Source of the DNA: Acidimicrobiaceae bacterium
GTDB taxonomy: Bacteria; Actinomycetota; Acidimicrobiia; Acidimicrobiales; Acidimicrobiaceae
DNA length: 6,723 bases
Assembly: GCA_013044365.1 (NCBI GenBank)
Contig: JABEUP010000217.1
Location: 1-6,723, forward strand
Reading direction: 5' to 3'
A program made the translations under genes and the position numbers. The notes beneath the pieces were generated by a model. That model was not told the DNA's origin, did no database searches, and saw only the letters and a list, made by a program, of their open reading frames with translations. The stretch's first letter is position 1. Each line of letters starts with the position of its first letter. This document shows positions 1 through 6,691 of this stretch, one piece after another.

Positions 1-882
1 CGCGTGCAACCGTCGGAAATCACCAAACTCGCTATCGCCATTTTTGCAGCGGGTGTGGCTACCACAAGGGCTGGCGAGATCGACGACTTGAGAAAAGTGT
101 TGCAGCCGGTGATACTTGCTACTGGCTTGGCTGCCTTTCTTGTACTAGTTGAGCCAGATATGGGAACGGCAATGGTTGTCGGCGCGACTGCGGTAGGGAT
201 CCTGTTCGTCTCTGGTGTTCGTATGCGTCATTTGCTGCCGACGCTGGCCGTTATTGCCGTGGCCGGGCTTTACGAGGCAATGTCCAAGGCGTACCGCAGA
301 GACCGTCTGCTGTCCTTCATCCACCCTTGGCAGAACAGAACTAATTTTGCATACCAGGAGGTCCAGTCCCTTGTCGCCTTTGCTACCGGTCATGTAACGG
401 GCGCTGGTCCTGGGGCCGGCCAGGCGAAATGGGGCTTTTTGCCAAATCCGCAAACTGACTTCATATTCTCTGTTATAGGCCAGGAACTTGGGGTTATCGG
501 AGCTTTAATAGTTTTGGCCTTATTAGCATTGTTGATCTTTTCGATTTTCAGAATTTCCCAAAAGACGACCTCCAGGTTTGGATCCCTGCTATGCGTGGGC
601 ATCGGGTCCTGGATCGCCGCCCAGATGGTGCTAAATATTGGCGCTGTCATTGGATTGTTGCCAGTTACCGGGGTTCCATTGCCGCTAATCTCCTCGGGGG
701 GTTCCTCGCTGGTGGTCGAGCTATTTGCTTTGGGACTGGTCAACTCCGTTGCAAAGGGTATTTCCCAAACGAGAGAGACTGCAAATCTGCAAAGCATTAA
801 AAGGTTTAGCCTTTCACTGGTTAGGAAAAGTTCGATCATGTTGCACTGGCTGAAGATTGCACTCGGGACTGGAAAGACGTGA
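1..882 (+). CDS. ftsW: FtsW, septal SEDS peptidoglycan polymerase (5' partial)
   Basis: FtsW is the multi-pass membrane glycosyltransferase that polymerises lipid II at the division septum, together with a class B PBP. The reading frame is already open at base 1. The first visible residues (RVQPSE) match an internal SEDS motif, so the GTG at 4 is not the start and roughly the first 100-150 residues lie outside the window. Visible in order (numbered from codon 1-3): QPSE at 3-6, EPDMGTA at 51-57, a long extracytoplasmic loop at about 92-152, TDFIF with the catalytic Asp at about 153, and PVTGVPLPLISSGGSS ending near 236. About seven hydrophobic segments are visible, and the tail after 250 is short and basic. 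RodA is the main alternative, but the position beside murG in a dcw cluster favours FtsW. The TGA stop is at 880-882. Confidence 0.95.
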   Translation, partial: RVQPSEITKLAIAIFAAGVATTRAGEIDDLRKVLQPVILATGLAAFLVLVEPDMGTAMVVGATAVGILFVSGVRMRHLLPTLAVIAVAGLYEAMSKAYRRDRLLSFIHPWQNRTNFAYQEVQSLVAFATGHVTGAGPGAGQAKWGFLPNPQTDFIFSVIGQELGVIGALIVLALLALLIFSIFRISQKTTSRFGSLLCVGIGSWIAAQMVLNIGAVIGLLPVTGVPLPLISSGGSSLVVELFALGLVNSVAKGISQTRETANLQSIKRFSLSLVRKSSIMLHWLKIALGTGKT

Positions 883-1003
883 GTTTTCGAGGGGATTGTG
901 AATATTTATGAATTTGCGCGGCATATCATTTCCGCGACGGCAGGAAGGTCGACTACTGGTACGGATCGCCTGAAGAACCCGCATAAGTGAAAGAGATGAG
1001 ATA

Positions 1004-2161
1004 GTGGGCATGGCACGTTGGAAATTCAACAAAACGGTTTGGGTGGCCGCCGGAGGAACTGCCGGACATCTGCTTCCCGCCTTGGGAGTAGCTGAGGCAT
1101 TAGTCAAAACTGGTGTAGTCAGGGAAGAGGTCGGTTTTATCGGATCAACACGTCCTATTGAACTCGATATAGTGACTCCGTACGGTTACGAGCTGATGCA
1201 GCTTCAAGTGCGGGGTCTTGTCCGCAAATTGTCGCTCTCAAACCTGTTCGCGCTGTGGCTTTTGATCATCGCTACTATTGAACTCCTGATTCTGGCCAGG
1301 AAATCCCCCCCAAGGGTCTTAATTGGATTTGGCGGATACTTTTCATTTCCGCCGATTGTCACAGCCAAAATATTGCGCATACCCGTTGTTGTGGTCGAGA
1401 CCAATGCGGTAGCCGGGCTGGCAAACAGGCTGGCGGCTAAAATTGCGACAAAGGTACTTGTGTCTTTTGAATCATCTGGGATCAAAAATGCGGAAATCAT
1501 CGGCGTGCTGTTGAGACCTGAGATTTCGAGCTGGGCCGGCCGCGACTCCGATAGCAGTTCTTTTAGGGCTGAGCGGGCGATTTCTAAAGGATCTTTCCTG
1601 GTATGTGCGTTCGGCGGATCATTGGGTTCGTACTCCATAAATGAGGCGATTGCTGATTTGGCCGAATGGTGGCAGTCAAGGGGAGATCTGGACGTTGTTA
1701 TTTATCATGTAATTGGTTCGAGGGATTTTCCCCAATTTAAAGACAGGGCCAGCCGTCTGGTGGCTTCAGATTCGGCGGTGAAATATATCTGCGCAGAGTT
1801 TGATTCCAAGCTGTATAGAGCCCTTGCTTCGAGTGACCTCATTGTGTCTCGCGCCGGATCCGGGACCGTGGCTGAACTTGGATATTTTGGTAAAGCTTCC
1901 ATCTTGGTGCCACTCCCAAATGCTCCTGGCGACCACCAGACCAAAAATGCACGGATGCTCGAAGATCAGGGGGCTGCAAGGGTAATCTTTGACCACGAAT
2001 TGTCGAAGGAGCGACTGGCCGGAGAAATAGAAGCTTTGATGGCTGATCGCAGGGGCTTGGAGGAAATGTCAAAGCGTGCGGCTGAAGGATTCAAAGGAGA
2101 TGGCGCCGCCCGGGTTGGCGAGCTGGTGCAGGCTTTCTTCGGAAACGAGGAGCGGAAATGA
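1004..2161 (+). CDS. murG: MurG, UDP-GlcNAc:lipid I N-acetylglucosaminyltransferase
   Basis: MurG adds GlcNAc to lipid I to give lipid II on the cytoplasmic face of the membrane. The 385 residues are close to the usual length for the GT28/GT-B family. Visible: the N-terminal glycine loop GGTAGH at 17-22, GFGGYFS in the acceptor domain, GLANR, the second glycine loop GGSLGS with the following INEA, then SRAGSGTVAEL and GDHQTKNA of the UDP-GlcNAc-binding C-terminal domain. Two usually strong motifs differ: HEQN reads VETN, and NPVR reads VLLR. I chose the GTG at 1004 because AAAGAGATGA (990-999) resembles the Shine-Dalgarno consensus, with about 7 bases between its core and the GTG. The ATG at 1010 is a close alternative that removes two residues. 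The stop overlaps the murC start (ATGA), which suggests coupled translation. Confidence 0.95.
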   Translation: MGMARWKFNKTVWVAAGGTAGHLLPALGVAEALVKTGVVREEVGFIGSTRPIELDIVTPYGYELMQLQVRGLVRKLSLSNLFALWLLIIATIELLILARKSPPRVLIGFGGYFSFPPIVTAKILRIPVVVVETNAVAGLANRLAAKIATKVLVSFESSGIKNAEIIGVLLRPEISSWAGRDSDSSSFRAERAISKGSFLVCAFGGSLGSYSINEAIADLAEWWQSRGDLDVVIYHVIGSRDFPQFKDRASRLVASDSAVKYICAEFDSKLYRALASSDLIVSRAGSGTVAELGYFGKASILVPLPNAPGDHQTKNARMLEDQGAARVIFDHELSKERLAGEIEALMADRRGLEEMSKRAAEGFKGDGAARVGELVQAFFGNEERK

Positions 2162-3525
2162 CTGTTGATTTCACCCCAAAGAGAGTGCATATTGTTGGTA
2201 TTGGTGGAGCTGGCATGTCTGCAATCGCAATAGTTTTAACCCAACAGGGTCATCGGGTGTCCGGTTCGGATTTAAAGGCCTCCGTGGCATTCGAGCGTTT
2301 AAGAACTCATGGTGTGGAGCTGTTTCTTGGTCATGCGGAGAGCAACGTCCATGGCGCGGAACTTGTGGCAATCTCCTCTGCGATAGCAAGGTCCAACCCT
2401 GAGGTGCTTTGGGCGCATGAGCACCAAATTCCGGTTGTCACCAGATCTGAGCTGCTTCCCATGATCATATCGGGCAAGACTGTAATTGGAGTTGCCGGCA
2501 CACATGGCAAGACAACTACGACCTCGATGCTTGCCCTGTCGCTTATGACAAGCGGGCGGAGGCCTTCATTCATTGTTGGAGGGGAGCTGAATGAAATTGG
2601 TACCAATGCCCTCTGGGACGAGGGTTCTGAGCTGGTCATCGAGGCAGATGAATCTGATGGAACCTTTCTCCACCTGGGCTGCTACGGGGTAATCGTTACC
2701 AATATTGAGCCGGATCATCTGGATTACTATGGAAGTTATGAGGCCCTCAAGAATGCCTTTGGCGATTTTGTGTCCCAATCTGCGGGTCCCAGAATTATTT
2801 GCGCTGATTCGCCTGACGCAAATTTTCTACTCGACCTGCCCGGCGTAAGCAGTTATGGTTTCTCCCATAAGGCCGACTATCTGATTAAAGATGTGATTTC
2901 CACCAGATCAAAGACCACTTTCAGAGTGGTTAACGAAGGCTTGGGTGATGTGAATCTCGAGTTAGCGGTGCCAGGCAGACATAATGTTTCCAATGCCACC
3001 GCAGCTCTCGCTTTGGCGGACCAGTTGGGAGCCAATGCAGGGAGCGTGGTTGAAGCCCTTTCCCAATTCACCGGAGTGGCACGGAGGTTCCAGCATCGGG
3101 GTACTTATAACGGGGCGACCCTAATCGATGACTATGCTCATCTGCCCGGAGAGATAGAGGCGGTATTGGAGACGGCTGCTTCGCAGGAATTTGACCGTGT
3201 AGTCGCGATATTCCAGCCTCACCGCTATTCACGGGTTGCTTCGCTGTATCGCGAATTTGCCGAGAGTTTTTCAATGGCGGATGTGGTGGTGATTACCGAT
3301 GTCTACTCAGCGGGCGAAATGCCCATTCCAGGAGTTACCGGCGAGTTGATAAGCGCTCTGGTGGAGGCTTACTTTCCAGACAAGGAGGTCCACTACCTTC
3401 CCCAGAGACACAAGGTCGCGTCGCTGGTGCAGTCTCTGCTGAGACCTGGCGATATATGTTTAACCCTTGGTGCCGGAGACTTGACACTTTTGTACGGGGA
3501 GATACCGGAGGAGCCAGTCCGGTGA
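2158..3525 (+). CDS. murC: MurC, UDP-N-acetylmuramate--L-alanine ligase
   Basis: MurC is the cytoplasmic ATP-dependent ligase that attaches L-Ala to UDP-MurNAc, the first step of stem-peptide synthesis. The 455 residues are typical. The N-terminal Rossmann domain shows GIGGAGMS at 14-21. The central ATPase domain has the P-loop GTHGKTTT at 114-121, EADESDG at 162-168 and NIEPDHLD at 182-189. GRHN lies at 273-276. The C-terminal domain has DDYAHLPGE at 324-332 and FQPHRYSR at 352-359. The usual HHPTE part of the DDY motif reads HLPGE here; the rest is canonical. MurC is preferred over MurD/E/F because of the N-terminal GIGGAGMS and the DDYAH and FQPHRYSR motifs. The ATG overlaps the murG stop by 4 bases, with GAGGAG at 2147-2152 and a 5-base spacer. 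Confidence 0.97.
   Translation: MTVDFTPKRVHIVGIGGAGMSAIAIVLTQQGHRVSGSDLKASVAFERLRTHGVELFLGHAESNVHGAELVAISSAIARSNPEVLWAHEHQIPVVTRSELLPMIISGKTVIGVAGTHGKTTTTSMLALSLMTSGRRPSFIVGGELNEIGTNALWDEGSELVIEADESDGTFLHLGCYGVIVTNIEPDHLDYYGSYEALKNAFGDFVSQSAGPRIICADSPDANFLLDLPGVSSYGFSHKADYLIKDVISTRSKTTFRVVNEGLGDVNLELAVPGRHNVSNATAALALADQLGANAGSVVEALSQFTGVARRFQHRGTYNGATLIDDYAHLPGEIEAVLETAASQEFDRVVAIFQPHRYSRVASLYREFAESFSMADVVVITDVYSAGEMPIPGVTGELISALVEAYFPDKEVHYLPQRHKVASLVQSLLRPGDICLTLGAGDLTLLYGEIPEEPVR
3507..3513 (+). promoter_or_regulatory. Ribosome binding site setting the murB start
   Basis: GGAGGAG, 8 bases upstream of the GTG at 3522 and still inside murC. It is a near-ideal Shine-Dalgarno and decides the murB start: the longer open frame reaching back to ATG 3456 would add 22 residues that overlap murC and do not look like MurB. 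Confidence 0.8.
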
Positions 3526-4475
3526 AGGGCATTGGCGACCTCAGCGCCGAAATGCGGAAGCAGCTTAGTGACATAAAGGGTTGTACTGTCACTTACGATG
3601 CTGAATTTGGCGCCAAGACTACTTACAGGGTTGGTGGAAAGTGCCTGGCGATGATTGCCTGCCAAACTGTTTCCAGTCTTGCCCAAATCCTGGATGCAGT
3701 TGTGCCGGGACACCTATACGTTCTTGGCAACGGGTCTAATACCCTGGTAAGCGACCATGGCTGGGACGGGGTGGTTTTAACCCTCAATTCTGAATTCTGC
3801 CGGATTGACCTGTCATCCGACGGAGCAACACTGGGTGCAGCCGTGTCGCTCCCGATGGCCGCCCGGCAATTGGCCAAAAATGGTCTCGGTGGAATGGAAT
3901 GGGCCGTTGGAATTCCTGGGACCGTCGGCGGTGCAGTAAAGATGAATGCCGGCGGGCACGGCTCGGATACTGCTGCCTGGATAGAAGGAGCAACTGTATA
4001 TAGATTCTCCGAGGGTAGTTACCGGCTGGAAAGGGTATCGAGCAGTGGGCTTGGCCTAAGTTACCGATCCTCAAACATAGGCGAGAGGGACGTAGTCGCT
4101 TCAGCCAGTTTTCACTTGGTTGCCCGTGATCAGGAGCAATCGAATCGGCTGATATCTCAAATTGTCAGATGGCGGAGGGATCATCAACCTGGCGGACAAA
4201 ATGCTGGATCAGTGTTTGCAAATCCTGAGAACGATCATGCCGCGCGTCTGATCGAATTAGGTGGCCTGAAGGGGTACAGATTTAATAGCGCAGAGGTATC
4301 CACTAAGCACGCGAATTTCATTCAGTCCTCTCCCGGAGGTTCAGCGGAGGACGTATTTGAACTTATTTGGCTGGTACAACAGCGCATAGAGCGGGAGCTT
4401 GGAATTCGCTTGCGCACAGAGATCAAGCTGCTCGGATTCGACAGGGACCGATCACTCTACCTAAGGGGTGAGTAA
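3522..4475 (+). CDS. murB: MurB, UDP-N-acetylenolpyruvoylglucosamine reductase
   Basis: MurB is the cytoplasmic FAD enzyme that uses NADPH to reduce UDP-GlcNAc-enolpyruvate to UDP-MurNAc, which MurC then uses. From GTG 3522 it has 317 residues. Visible: TTYRVGG at 33-39; the FAD pyrophosphate-binding stretch LGNGSNTLV from 68; GIPGTVGGAVKMNAGG at 130-145; YR at 181-182; GS at 229-230 with the likely proton-donor Ser230; HANFI at 263-267; and Glu300 near the C-terminus. Arg182, Ser230 and Glu300 correspond in order to the known catalytic Arg/Ser/Glu of MurB. The length and the HANFI ending look like a type II enzyme, which is an inference. The start GTGA shares bases with the murC stop. ATG 3552 is a weaker alternative start without such a good ribosome site. 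Confidence 0.95.
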   Translation: MKGIGDLSAEMRKQLSDIKGCTVTYDAEFGAKTTYRVGGKCLAMIACQTVSSLAQILDAVVPGHLYVLGNGSNTLVSDHGWDGVVLTLNSEFCRIDLSSDGATLGAAVSLPMAARQLAKNGLGGMEWAVGIPGTVGGAVKMNAGGHGSDTAAWIEGATVYRFSEGSYRLERVSSSGLGLSYRSSNIGERDVVASASFHLVARDQEQSNRLISQIVRWRRDHQPGGQNAGSVFANPENDHAARLIELGGLKGYRFNSAEVSTKHANFIQSSPGGSAEDVFELIWLVQQRIERELGIRLRTEIKLLGFDRDRSLYLRGE

Positions 4476-4481
4476 GGTATT

Positions 4482-5315
4482 ATGACTGCCACGAAAAGAG
4501 ATGGTAACGAGGTTCGAATTGACCCCAGGATCCAGGAGCGTCGCAAAAAAGTGGCGCGTTCGCAGGCGAGAAAGAGACTGTATCTGATCGTCGCCGTCCT
4601 GGTTGTTATAGGCGGGTACTTCATGGTTCGAGCGTTGCTTAGAACCTCAATGTTTTCTGTTCGGAAAATACAGATAACTGGAAGTTCACACTATTCTAAT
4701 GCGGCCCTTATTGCTCAGAGCGGTATTCAGATTGGGTTCCCGCTGACTCAAGTCAATCCAGAACTGGTCGGCCAGAGAATGGAGCAACTTCCCTGGAATG
4801 GACCGGTTAAGGTACGTAAGAGTTGGCCGAATACGCTCGATATAACTATTCAAAACAGGACCGCCGTGGCAGTTATTCCAAACAATGCGACGTCGGATCT
4901 CATCGTCGATTCATCTGGAAGAGTACTTGGTCTTCAGGTATCCAGCAACGCAAAATTGGTTAGTCTTTGCCTGATGTCCGATATCCCGTCTTCGAAGGCA
5001 TTGACAACGGGCACAGGTTGCGAATTCCAAAGTACGCGACCGGGCTCTTTGGTATCAGCCTCCTTTGCGCCATTACTAAAGGTTGCCAATTACCTACGGG
5101 GAATTGCTGGCGCGAATTTTTCCAAACTTGCAGTTTCGAATTCCGGGGAGATCGATGGTGAACTTGCCAGCGGAGTTGCCGTAAGGTTTGGTTCAGCAAA
5201 CCAATTGAATCAAAAAATCAGGGCAGTTCAGTTGTTGCTGGCCCAAGCATCGATAGCCGGGTACACCACAATGGATGTAAGGGCTCCACTTGAGCCGGTA
5301 CTAAGCAACTGGTAA
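4482..5315 (+). CDS. ftsQ: FtsQ/DivIB, divisome scaffold protein with POTRA domain
   Basis: FtsQ is a bitopic membrane protein that links the cytoplasmic ring to the septal synthase complex. The 277 residues show the usual plan. A basic cytoplasmic N-terminus runs over 1-32, rich in Arg and Lys just before the membrane. One transmembrane helix lies at about 33-53. A POTRA domain at about 58-126 starts with FSVRKIQITG and includes the PWNGPVKVRKSWPNTL stretch. The FtsQ beta domain follows, and the protein ends in a YTTMDVRAPLEPV strand typical of the family. Sequence conservation in FtsQ is low, so the call rests on architecture and position between murB and ftsZ. The ATG lies 6 bases after the murB stop. 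A modest AAGG (4474-4477) sits 4 bases upstream, so coupling to murB translation is likely. Confidence 0.92.
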   Translation: MTATKRDGNEVRIDPRIQERRKKVARSQARKRLYLIVAVLVVIGGYFMVRALLRTSMFSVRKIQITGSSHYSNAALIAQSGIQIGFPLTQVNPELVGQRMEQLPWNGPVKVRKSWPNTLDITIQNRTAVAVIPNNATSDLIVDSSGRVLGLQVSSNAKLVSLCLMSDIPSSKALTTGTGCEFQSTRPGSLVSASFAPLLKVANYLRGIAGANFSKLAVSNSGEIDGELASGVAVRFGSANQLNQKIRAVQLLLAQASIAGYTTMDVRAPLEPVLSNW

Positions 5316-5489
5316 ATTCCCAATTCCAATTGACGTGATCCAGAACCAAAAAGGCCGATATTGGAAAAGACCTCACTAGCCGTTTTCTCGCGATCCGGGA
5401 TCAATGCGGGCTGCGTTTGGCACAGCTACGATATTTTGTTTGCGAGTGAAAACACAACAGTCCAGGTGGCAGAAAAATATGGGAAAACC

Positions 5490-5506
5490 CTCAAGTATTT
5501 CTTGAG
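5490..5506 (+). terminator. Weak hairpin, possible attenuator or terminator before ftsZ
   Basis: CTCAAG (5490-5495) and CTTGAG (5501-5506) form a perfect 6-bp stem with a 5-base TATTT loop. The bases after it include TTTT at 5509-5512, but the stem is AT-rich and the T run short, so any termination would be weak. It could instead be a binding palindrome or chance. It lies about 175 bases after ftsQ and 225 before ftsZ. Confidence 0.2.
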
Positions 5507-5616
5507 ACTTTTCTGTAGAAATCCGAGGAGTCGAGGGACTAACTTCTTCCTAAGTTCTCAGTGCGGTAAATGAGGTTCATGGGCTTTTCGCTTTTGATGG
5601 GAAGGTTATAGAACTG

Positions 5617-5742
5617 ATGAGTTCGGTGACACTGAATGAGTTTTTTGGAGGGGACGGGGTGGCCCCTTTCAGGGTAGTCAGAGACGGATATTCAATGGGC
5701 GTTTGGTTTGATTTGGAAGGTGGTTCTGTTCGTGGTCGGTGA
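5617..5742 (+). CDS. Possible 41-residue leader peptide overlapping the ftsZ start
   Basis: ATG 5617 opens a 41-codon frame ending at TGA 5740-5742, 11 bases inside ftsZ. The peptide starts MSSVTLNEFFGGDG and ends LEGGSVRGR; I recognise no family. Two signs favour translation. GGAAGG lies at 5600-5605 with an 11-base spacer, the same sequence and spacing as before the ftsZ GTG. By my hand count, about half of the codons in this frame from 5554 to the stop begin with G, a bias typical of coding sequence, although the region is G-rich overall. If translated, ribosomes would finish on top of the ftsZ start, which would couple ftsZ translation to it. It may equally be chance, or the 3' remnant of a longer gene, since the frame is open back to 5554. 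No signal peptide or membrane helix is seen. Confidence 0.25.
   Translation: MSSVTLNEFFGGDGVAPFRVVRDGYSMGVWFDLEGGSVRGR
5715..5723 (+). promoter_or_regulatory. Ribosome binding site setting the ftsZ start
   Basis: GGAAGGTGG lies 8 bases upstream of the GTG at 5732. It favours that GTG over the upstream in-frame TTG 5708 and GTG 5720, which would lie before or within it. The resulting N-terminus (VGETQNYIAVIKVVG) also matches the usual actinobacterial FtsZ start. Confidence 0.65.
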
Positions 5743-6691
5743 AACACAGAATTATATTGCCGTAATAAAGGTTGTGGGCATTGGCGGAGGAGGCTGCAAT
5801 GCGGTAAATCGTATGATTGACGCTGGGTTGAAAGGTGTCGAGTTCATTGCGGTAAACACCGATGCTCAAGCTCTTCTAATGAGTGATGCTGACGTGCAAC
5901 TGGATATAGGCAGAAGTCTTACCAGAGGATTGGGGGCGGGAAGCGATCCGGAAGTGGGTCGATTAGCTGCCGAGGAGCACCGTGAGGAAATTGTAGAGGC
6001 TCTTAAAGGTGCTGATATGGTCTTTATCACAGCCGGCGAAGGTGGGGGCACTGGTACCGGAGCGGCGCCATTGATTGCTGAGTTGGCTAAAAGCCAGGGA
6101 GCCCTATCGATAGGCGTGGTTACGAGGCCGTTCTCCTTTGAAGGCCGCAGGAGGGCGCTTCAGGCCGAGAACGGGGTAACCAAACTTAAAGAGCATGTTG
6201 ACACCCTTATCATCATTCCAAATGACCGCCTTTTAACTATTGCAAATGAAAAGACTTCGATGTTGAACGCGTTCAAGATCGCGGATGAGATCTTACTACA
6301 AGGCGTTCAGGGAATAACTGATCTGATCACTACTCCCGGTTTGATAAACACTGACTTTGCAGACGTCAAAATGATTATGTCCAGTGCCGGCAGCGCGATC
6401 ATGGGAATTGGAACCGCTTCGGGTGAAAACCGTGCACTGACTGCAGCCCGGAACGCCATTACTTCACCTCTTCTGGAGGCATCGATAGAAGGTGCCAGAG
6501 GAATTCTATTAAATATTGCCGGAGGTTCGGATTTAGGATTGTTTGAGGTTCAGGAAGCTGCACAGGTAATTCACAATGCTGCAGATCCGGATGCGAACAT
6601 CATCTTCGGGTACGTAATCGACGAATCAATGGGAGACGAGGATAGGGTAACGGTTATCGCGGCTGGATTCAATGATTGGAAGAACATGTAA
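5732..6691 (+). CDS. ftsZ: FtsZ, tubulin-like division GTPase lacking the C-terminal tail
   Basis: FtsZ polymerises with GTP into the cytoplasmic Z-ring that recruits the divisome. From GTG 5732 it has 319 residues and a complete GTPase and activation core: GIGGGGCNAVNRM from 16, NTDAQAL, the signature loop GGGTGTG at 104-110, and the T7 loop NTDFADV at 206-212 with Asp208 and Asp211, which complete the GTPase site of the neighbouring subunit. The core ends with VTVIAAGF at 306-313. Only NDWKNM follows before TAA 6689-6691. Actinobacterial FtsZ is usually about 380 residues or longer, with a flexible linker and a conserved C-terminal peptide that binds SepF, FtsW or other partners; both are missing. 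A sequencing frameshift is possible, because other frames stay open to the window edge. The 5' gap suggests its own promoter or leader control. Confidence 0.96.
   Translation: MVGETQNYIAVIKVVGIGGGGCNAVNRMIDAGLKGVEFIAVNTDAQALLMSDADVQLDIGRSLTRGLGAGSDPEVGRLAAEEHREEIVEALKGADMVFITAGEGGGTGTGAAPLIAELAKSQGALSIGVVTRPFSFEGRRRALQAENGVTKLKEHVDTLIIIPNDRLLTIANEKTSMLNAFKIADEILLQGVQGITDLITTPGLINTDFADVKMIMSSAGSAIMGIGTASGENRALTAARNAITSPLLEASIEGARGILLNIAGGSDLGLFEVQEAAQVIHNAADPDANIIFGYVIDESMGDEDRVTVIAAGFNDWKNM

Larger units (their letters stand above)
5316..5731 (+). other. ftsQ-ftsZ intergenic region without a confident gene
   Basis: These 416 bases between the ftsQ stop and the ftsZ GTG are the only long non-genic stretch in the window. 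In Streptomyces and mycobacteria the matching interval carries ftsZ promoters, so a regulatory role is expected by analogy. I see a weak promoter-like pair, TTGAGC (5290-5295) and TAAATT (5313-5318), with 17 bases between (4/6 matches each), straddling the ftsQ stop. I also see a small hairpin at 5490-5506, a GC-rich hairpin at 5647-5669, and a 41-codon ORF at 5617-5742. Another frame stays open from about 5334 to 5570 with only a TTG start (5361). It has no coding-like first-position G bias and resembles nothing I recognise. No ftsA remnant is recognisable. Confidence 0.6.

Noticed and set aside
688..711. FtsW ISSGGSS instead of ISYGGSS as a functional change
   Set aside because: This position varies among actinobacterial FtsW proteins, and the catalytic TDF motif is intact.
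896..929. Promoter before murG from TTGTGA (896) and TATCAT (924)
   Set aside because: The 22-base spacer is too long, and no better -35 is found for TATCAT.
3456..3521. Longer murB start at ATG 3456, adding 22 residues
   Set aside because: The extension lies inside murC, has no family resemblance, and a GGAGGAG site sits 8 bases before GTG 3522, which also forms a GTGA overlap with the murC stop.
5330..5362. TTGACG at 5330-5335 as a -35 element for ftsZ
   Set aside because: No -10-like hexamer at 16-18 bases. The nearest AT-rich hexamer is 21 bases away and matches poorly.
5361..5573. 70-codon ORF starting TTG within the ftsQ-ftsZ gap
   Set aside because: No ribosome site, only about a quarter of codons start with G, and no recognisable family. 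Kept only as part of a possible decayed gene.
5708..5731. ftsZ start at TTG 5708 or GTG 5720
   Set aside because: The strong Shine-Dalgarno at 5715-5723 fits GTG 5732, and the extra residues (LIWKVVLF) do not match FtsZ N-termini.
5316..5731. Missing ftsA as an anomaly
   Set aside because: Absence of ftsA beside ftsZ, and of ddl between murB and ftsQ, is normal in Actinomycetota.
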